From the IMG/VR virus record IMGVR_UViG_3300036944_000990, positions 1-64,000 of that record: a DNA stretch of 64,000 bases; one strand, 5' to 3'. The number at the start of each line of letters is the position of its first letter. Position 1 is the first letter of the stretch. Positions 59,948 through 64,000 of the stretch are shown here, in pieces. The translations under genes were made by a program, and so were the position numbers. The DNA comes from a virus. Under the pieces are notes generated by a model. That model did no database searches and had not been told where the DNA came from. It was given only the letters and a program-made list of their open reading frames with translations.

Positions 59948-59992
59948 GGCATAAAAAGAAAGGAGCCCTCGGGAGGCCGAAGCCCCCCGAGG
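59948..59992 (-). terminator. UUCG hairpin with GGCATA half-site
   Basis: CCTCGGGAGGC-CGAA-GCCCCCCGAGG (one mismatch), TTCG loop on minus, GGCATA to its left. It ends the major capsid transcript. Confidence 0.75.
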
Positions 59993-60068
59993 ATTCCAGT
60001 GTCCCCACTTAAGGACCCGACTTCAACAACCCGAAGATTGTTAAAGCTTTTCAGCCAGCTGCAATAAC

Positions 60069-62258
60069 TTACGGAGTTACGGCAACGACGGTCTGACGGT
60101 TCTTCAGTACCTTGTCCAGGTTCTTGACCTTGATGCGAGCAGCGACCGGAACGTTGTTCACGTGCAGGTTACGCGGCTGAACCATGGCCTCTGGGTAGGT
60201 ACCGCCATCACGAGCAACCATCATGCTGGAAGCCAGTTCCGGAATCCACGCGTGAACGCCCCACTGCAGCGGGTCACCGGCTTCACACTGGCCGTCACGG
60301 GTCAGAGCGATGACGATGGTGTCGTCCATACGGGAGTCGAAGGTCGACTCGATCTGGTAGCTGGCGAACGCGATACCGAAGGTACGGCTGTCGCCGGTAA
60401 CCATCAGGTGACGCTGCAGCAGTACGTCGGTACCGATCAGCAGCTTCGGCTGGTTGGAACCGTTGCTCGAGGCATTCAGCGCAGGCTGGAAGCCGGAAGC
60501 GCGGTACATGCGGTAGGACACGTCACGAATGGCGTTGACCAGCAGAGCGTTGACGTCGGCCGCGCGGTCGATATCACGGATCGAGCTGATCTCTTGTTCC
60601 ATGTCGATTTCGATGTCTTCGAAGAACGGGCTGACCAGGAAGCCACCCACACCTTCCACCGACGGCAGGCAACCTTTACGCTGAACGCCACCAACGTACT
60701 CTTTCAGAGTGCTGATGTAGTTGAGCAGGCGGGTCACGGCGTTGTTGGTGTTACGAACGCGAACGGCGTCGATCAGGCTTTCCAGGTCACGCGCATCGCG
60801 GTTGGAACCGGCCGGGCTCGGAGCAGAGATCGGCGCACCCAGCGGGATGGTGTAACGGAAGACTTGATCGTTGTGGTCGAGCAGCAGACCACGGGTACGA
60901 CGGTTGCTGTTGGTACGGGCAGCTTTCAGCTCGTAGCCGAGAACCTGCGAAGAAGCAGTCAGGGCTTGAGCGATGGTGCGGCCAGCGCCGGAGGCCAGGC
61001 TGATTTCGTTACCGTCTTCGTCGACGATCGAAGCCACGTTCACCTTGGAGGCGAACAGTTCAGCGTTACCCAGCTGCACGTTGACGGTACCGGTCACGTT
61101 GACCGACAGACGAACGGTGTAGTTGGCATCACGAACAGCTTGCAGAACAGCCGGAGCAACGCCAGCAACGTCGGTGGTGTTCTTGTCCAGGACCAGGTCC
61201 TGAGTACGGAACGCCAGCGCCATTTCACGGCCGTCGCCTTCAACCGACTTCACGAAACCGGCACGAGCCAGACGCAGAGTGTTGAAACGAACGATGGTCG
61301 GAGCTACGTTGTTGGAAGCGTCGCCTTCGTCGAGTTGCACGTACAGCTTCTCGAGGCTGATGGCAGCGTCGATGGCATCGGTGTGATCGATGAAACCAGC
61401 GCCCAGCAGGCCCGGATGGCTGGACAGACCCAGCAGGTCAACCTGCTGACCGATCAGCAGAGGAGCGGTAACGACGTCGACATTGCCGATACGGCGAGTG
61501 GTCGGTGCGACCAGAGCTTCCGGAACGAACTTGTCGGCGTTGCTGCCGTTGGTCAGAACAGTCGGGATCAGCGCGGTGCTTTCGTCGGCCAGGATGGTGG
61601 CGTCGATAGCGGCGTGAACCAGGTTCTTACGCTGCCAGTCGCTGCGGTTACCGCTGGACTGGTGCTGGATGGCGTTGTGCACGAGGGTGCGGCGCAGGTG
61701 GACTTCGTAGCCGCCCTGGTCGGGGCTGACGACGGTAGTCGGGTAGAACATTTCGGAGAAGCTGTCCTGACGGGACGCTTTCACGTTGAAGGCGATCGAG
61801 TACGGGATGAACTTGGCCAGTTCACGCTCGTCGAACGCTTCGAGGGACGGAGTTTCGCGGACGTCGACCGAACCGGCGGCACCGGAGGTAGCAACTTCCA
61901 GACGCTCACCACCTTCAGCAGGAGCGGAGCGCAGAGCGATGTCGGCGTACTCGGCAGGTGCGCCAGCGGCCATGGCAGCGATGGCACCAGCTTCCAGTTG
62001 CGCGTCGGTCAGCTCTTCGCCAGCTTCGTCGCCTTCCATGGAAACCGACAGAGCGTTCTTGATTTCGCCTTTCAGCATGTCGGCAGTGCGGGTCAGTTCG
62101 CCCAGGGAGGCCGCGTCCAGCGATTCCATGCTGATCACTTGTTGGGTGATCTGACGGGAGCTGAGGTCGGTACCTTGCGAGTCGATGGTGCTGCGCAGAG
62201 CGCCTACAGCAGTGGCCAGAGCGGAACCCTGTCCGGATTTCGAATTGATACGAGACAT
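60069..62258 (-). CDS. Major capsid protein, 729 aa
   Basis: ATG after AAGGAC. The first ~140 residues are acidic and Ala-rich, as a scaffold-like propeptide; an S-L-E at 138-140 just before AFDERELAKFIPYSI fits the S/A-x-E cleavage sites of phiKZ-type head proteases. The rest is a long beta-rich fold with an N-arm-like FNVKASRQDSFSEM and many aromatic strands, fitting an HK97-type capsid of a large phage. Codon use is the most biased in the window, as for the most abundant virion protein. Call by size, propeptide, codon use and position. Confidence 0.75.
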   Translation of the reverse strand: MSRINSKSGQGSALATAVGALRSTIDSQGTDLSSRQITQQVISMESLDAASLGELTRTADMLKGEIKNALSVSMEGDEAGEELTDAQLEAGAIAAMAAGAPAEYADIALRSAPAEGGERLEVATSGAAGSVDVRETPSLEAFDERELAKFIPYSIAFNVKASRQDSFSEMFYPTTVVSPDQGGYEVHLRRTLVHNAIQHQSSGNRSDWQRKNLVHAAIDATILADESTALIPTVLTNGSNADKFVPEALVAPTTRRIGNVDVVTAPLLIGQQVDLLGLSSHPGLLGAGFIDHTDAIDAAISLEKLYVQLDEGDASNNVAPTIVRFNTLRLARAGFVKSVEGDGREMALAFRTQDLVLDKNTTDVAGVAPAVLQAVRDANYTVRLSVNVTGTVNVQLGNAELFASKVNVASIVDEDGNEISLASGAGRTIAQALTASSQVLGYELKAARTNSNRRTRGLLLDHNDQVFRYTIPLGAPISAPSPAGSNRDARDLESLIDAVRVRNTNNAVTRLLNYISTLKEYVGGVQRKGCLPSVEGVGGFLVSPFFEDIEIDMEQEISSIRDIDRAADVNALLVNAIRDVSYRMYRASGFQPALNASSNGSNQPKLLIGTDVLLQRHLMVTGDSRTFGIAFASYQIESTFDSRMDDTIVIALTRDGQCEAGDPLQWGVHAWIPELASSMMVARDGGTYPEAMVQPRNLHVNNVPVAARIKVKNLDKVLKNRQTVVAVTP

Positions 62259-62351
62259 GTGTTGAGTCCTTACCTTATTTCAGATACAGTGGGGAGTACG
62301 GCAGAAGTCGCCTCATAGTGTAGGTACATCTACAGGAAACAATTTAATCTG

Positions 62352-62360
62352 CTATACCAT
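62352..62360 (-). promoter_or_regulatory. Candidate promoter motif ATGGTATAG
   Basis: On the minus strand, about 94 bases before the capsid start; same core as at 26391 and 35843. Confidence 0.4.
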
Positions 62361-62430
62361 TTGCAAAAAATCCACTTCCTTGCAGAAAGCAGAAACTTGT
62401 TGGCTTGGCGTTAAACTCCATAGAATAGAG

Positions 62431-62988
62431 TTAGGCGACCAATCCTTTCAAATAGTTGATAAACACCGGCTTGTCAGCCAACTCTGGCAACTTATGCTTC
62501 AGCAGGTGTTGACCAAACAACCGCTCCTTAAACAGGCGCTCGGCTTGTCGCACTACTTCGTTGGGCGTACCCACCTCGTGCTGACCCAGCGTGACGACGA
62601 TGTACTCGTCATCCAGCACAGTGCAGCTATAACATAGTGGCGCACCCTCCACGAAATTGCGGCCGATCAGATGCTCCAACGGATTGAACTGTTGGGTCTG
62701 AGCAGGGTTGTTAACCTCAGTGGCAGGATTGAGCTTCATTTCCAGATAGCTCATATACGAACTGACTCGTGCATCCTGAAGGGCCAGAGCCTGTTCAGTG
62801 ATCTCGTAACAGCCCGTATAGACGGCACCAGAGACGTGTAGCGGCCACGCATTAACCATGGCGTAAACCGATACATCTTCAGCTGATGTTATAGACAGAA
62901 CTTTTTTAACGTCGGTGACAGCAGACAACGGAAGCCCATGGGCTGCCAGGGTTTGCTCCAGCCACCGAGGAACAATGATCAACTTCAT
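62431..62988 (-). CDS. Hypothetical protein, 185 aa
   Basis: ATG at 62988 with AGGAG; its ribosome site overlaps that of the divergent helicase gene in a CTCCTAGGAAAG sequence. The protein begins MKLIIVPRWLEQTLAAHG and mixes strands and helices (YIVVTLGQHEVG) with a few Cys residues. Between capsid and helicase genes; not recognised. Confidence 0.6.
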   Translation of the reverse strand: MKLIIVPRWLEQTLAAHGLPLSAVTDVKKVLSITSAEDVSVYAMVNAWPLHVSGAVYTGCYEITEQALALQDARVSSYMSYLEMKLNPATEVNNPAQTQQFNPLEHLIGRNFVEGAPLCYSCTVLDDEYIVVTLGQHEVGTPNEVVRQAERLFKERLFGQHLLKHKLPELADKPVFINYLKGLVA

Positions 62989-63009
62989 GTTTTACTCCTA
63001 GGAAAGACA

Positions 63010-64000
63010 ATGGACTTCAATATTTTGCTGGTTCAGGTGATTACCCTTTTGTATCGGGAAAGTCAGCTGGACAACCGGACGAGTAACTCTGCCGAATTGG
63101 CGAATACCGTCGTAGGTACCATCAAGCTTCCTGACACCACCGTAGAGATGGATCGTAGTCGCGATACCTTGGTCTCTCTGCGCAGCACAGCCTTGTGGAT
63201 GATCGGCAACCCGCCGACACAGGACTACGATCGCGGAATGCTGCTTCAAAGGATACGTGTAAACGTTGGTGATGACGAGTATCTCTACCAAGCTGTGGAG
63301 ATGGCCACACAAGACCTTCCTGACATCGGTGCTGTTAAGAAGGCAGTGCTCGAATACCGTGCTTCGCTGAACTCGTATGTCAACCTGGCAGCGGTTGAGG
63401 AAATCCTCAAGAACAACTACCACAAGCTTGCTTTTCATCGCGGTGCCATTGGACGAGACTTCGTAGGCGAGATTGTCACGGCCCTCGAACCTTACCAAGC
63501 CGGTACAGGTGCTATTGCTAACCCTGCCATCGTTGGTGAAGCCGACCTTGATGACATGGAGAAGGTACTGTCTCTGTTGGAACAGTCGCGTGATGAACTG
63601 TCCAACGAAGGTATCCTCAAAACCGGTTGGCAAGCGATCAACCGGATGTTTGGTGATCAGGACGGTGCACGGCGCGGTGAGCAGATTCTGGTAGGTGCAC
63701 TCCAGCACAACTACAAAACAGGTTTTACCCTGAACCTGTTTAAGCACTTCTGTATCTACAATAAACCGTACATGCGTGACCCTTCCAAGAAACCGATGGG
63801 TGTGCACATCTCGGCTGAGAACAACCTCAACGACAACATCATGCAGCTCTACGTCTCGCTTCGTGAGAACGAAACCAAAGAGCCGGTGGTGTTGCGTGAG
63901 GTGGATATCGACTATGCCTCCAAGTACGTTAAGGAAAAGCTCCAGGAGACGGGTTACTCCATCCGGATGCTTCGGGTAGACCCCAGCCTTTTCACGTACC
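63010..64000 (+). CDS. dnaB-like: DnaB-like replicative helicase, N-terminal part
   Basis: An open frame starts at the ATG at 63010 (AGGAAAG upstream) and runs past the window edge, 330 codons seen. Residues about 200-235 read LKTGWQAINRMFGDQDGARRGEQILVG (given in pieces: LKTGWQAINRMFG, GEQILVGALQ, NYKTGFTLNL), matching the start of the DnaB RecA core, where a P-loop follows GIxTGxxxLD. The P-loop is unusual: NYKTG instead of the common GxxxxGKT. The N-terminal ~190 residues resemble the DnaB helical domain. It would unwind phage DNA at forks. The rest of the gene lies outside the window. Confidence 0.7.
   Translation, partial: MDFNILLVQVITLLYRESQLDNRTSNSAELANTVVGTIKLPDTTVEMDRSRDTLVSLRSTALWMIGNPPTQDYDRGMLLQRIRVNVGDDEYLYQAVEMATQDLPDIGAVKKAVLEYRASLNSYVNLAAVEEILKNNYHKLAFHRGAIGRDFVGEIVTALEPYQAGTGAIANPAIVGEADLDDMEKVLSLLEQSRDELSNEGILKTGWQAINRMFGDQDGARRGEQILVGALQHNYKTGFTLNLFKHFCIYNKPYMRDPSKKPMGVHISAENNLNDNIMQLYVSLRENETKEPVVLREVDIDYASKYVKEKLQETGYSIRMLRVDPSLFTY

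Noticed and set aside
60162-62318. 718-codon antisense frame opposite the capsid gene
   Set aside because: Same cause; the sense frame has a ribosome site, terminator and capsid-like layout.

Overview
This window looks like part of the genome of a large (jumbo) contractile-tailed bacteriophage. It carries dense phage genes that switch strand often, a capsid protein with a propeptide, a portal-like protein, tail-fibre and PAAR spike genes, a full lysis set, two homing endonucleases, and phage replication and recombination enzymes. The general plan fits the phiKZ-related phages of Pseudomonas: a ~730-residue capsid protein near a DnaB-like helicase and a ~940-residue portal, an endolysin with an N-terminal peptidoglycan-binding domain, an SbcC-like ATPase, and AT-rich TATATTAY promoter-like motifs. 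That placement is an inference; no nucleus-shell gene is visible and only weak RNA polymerase-like fragments are seen. No tRNA, CRISPR array or insertion sequence was recognised. No gene-free stretch exceeds about 220 bases.

Layout. 1-6.6 kb: small, mostly minus-strand genes of unknown function, with a GIY-YIG homing endonuclease fused to a NADAR-like domain and a protein resembling the end of RNA polymerase beta. 6.8-11.9 kb: RecA-like ATPase, a 49-residue ORF behind it, RNase H with a long extension, and a membrane coiled-coil protein. 12-18.5 kb: plus-strand virion and fibre-like genes. 18.6-22.5 kb: minus-strand accessory genes and the SbcC-like ATPase. 22.5-30.8 kb: tail tip (spike, PAAR), W-motif adhesin-like proteins and two repeat-built tail fibres. 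30.9-41.5 kb: an unusual cluster with six radical-SAM proteins, a JmjC-like cupin, two 2OG-Fe(II) oxygenase-like proteins, four unrecognised proteins and a small protein ending in a cysteine-rich tail. 41.6-45.3 kb: adhesin-like protein, endolysin, HNH endonuclease, holin candidate, nested spanins, RuvC-like resolvase. 45.3-62.3 kb: virion structural block with portal-like and major capsid proteins. 63.0 kb to the end: the start of a DnaB-like helicase.

The main point of interest is the 30.9-41.5 kb cluster. It lies between tail-fibre genes and another adhesin/lysis region, its genes are tightly coupled, and it combines iron-sulfur radical enzymes with Fe(II) oxygenases. The small protein at 32451-32990 ends in a C-x3-C-x3-C-x-C motif followed by RGRR, as expected of a substrate for a radical-SAM maturase. 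I infer a phage-encoded post-translational modification system, perhaps acting on a virion or tail-tip protein.

A second genome-wide signal is a family of intergenic hairpins. They have GC-rich stems, usually GNRA or UUCG tetraloops, and many carry GGCATA / TATGCC arms. They sit at the ends of most transcription units and probably terminate or stabilise transcripts.
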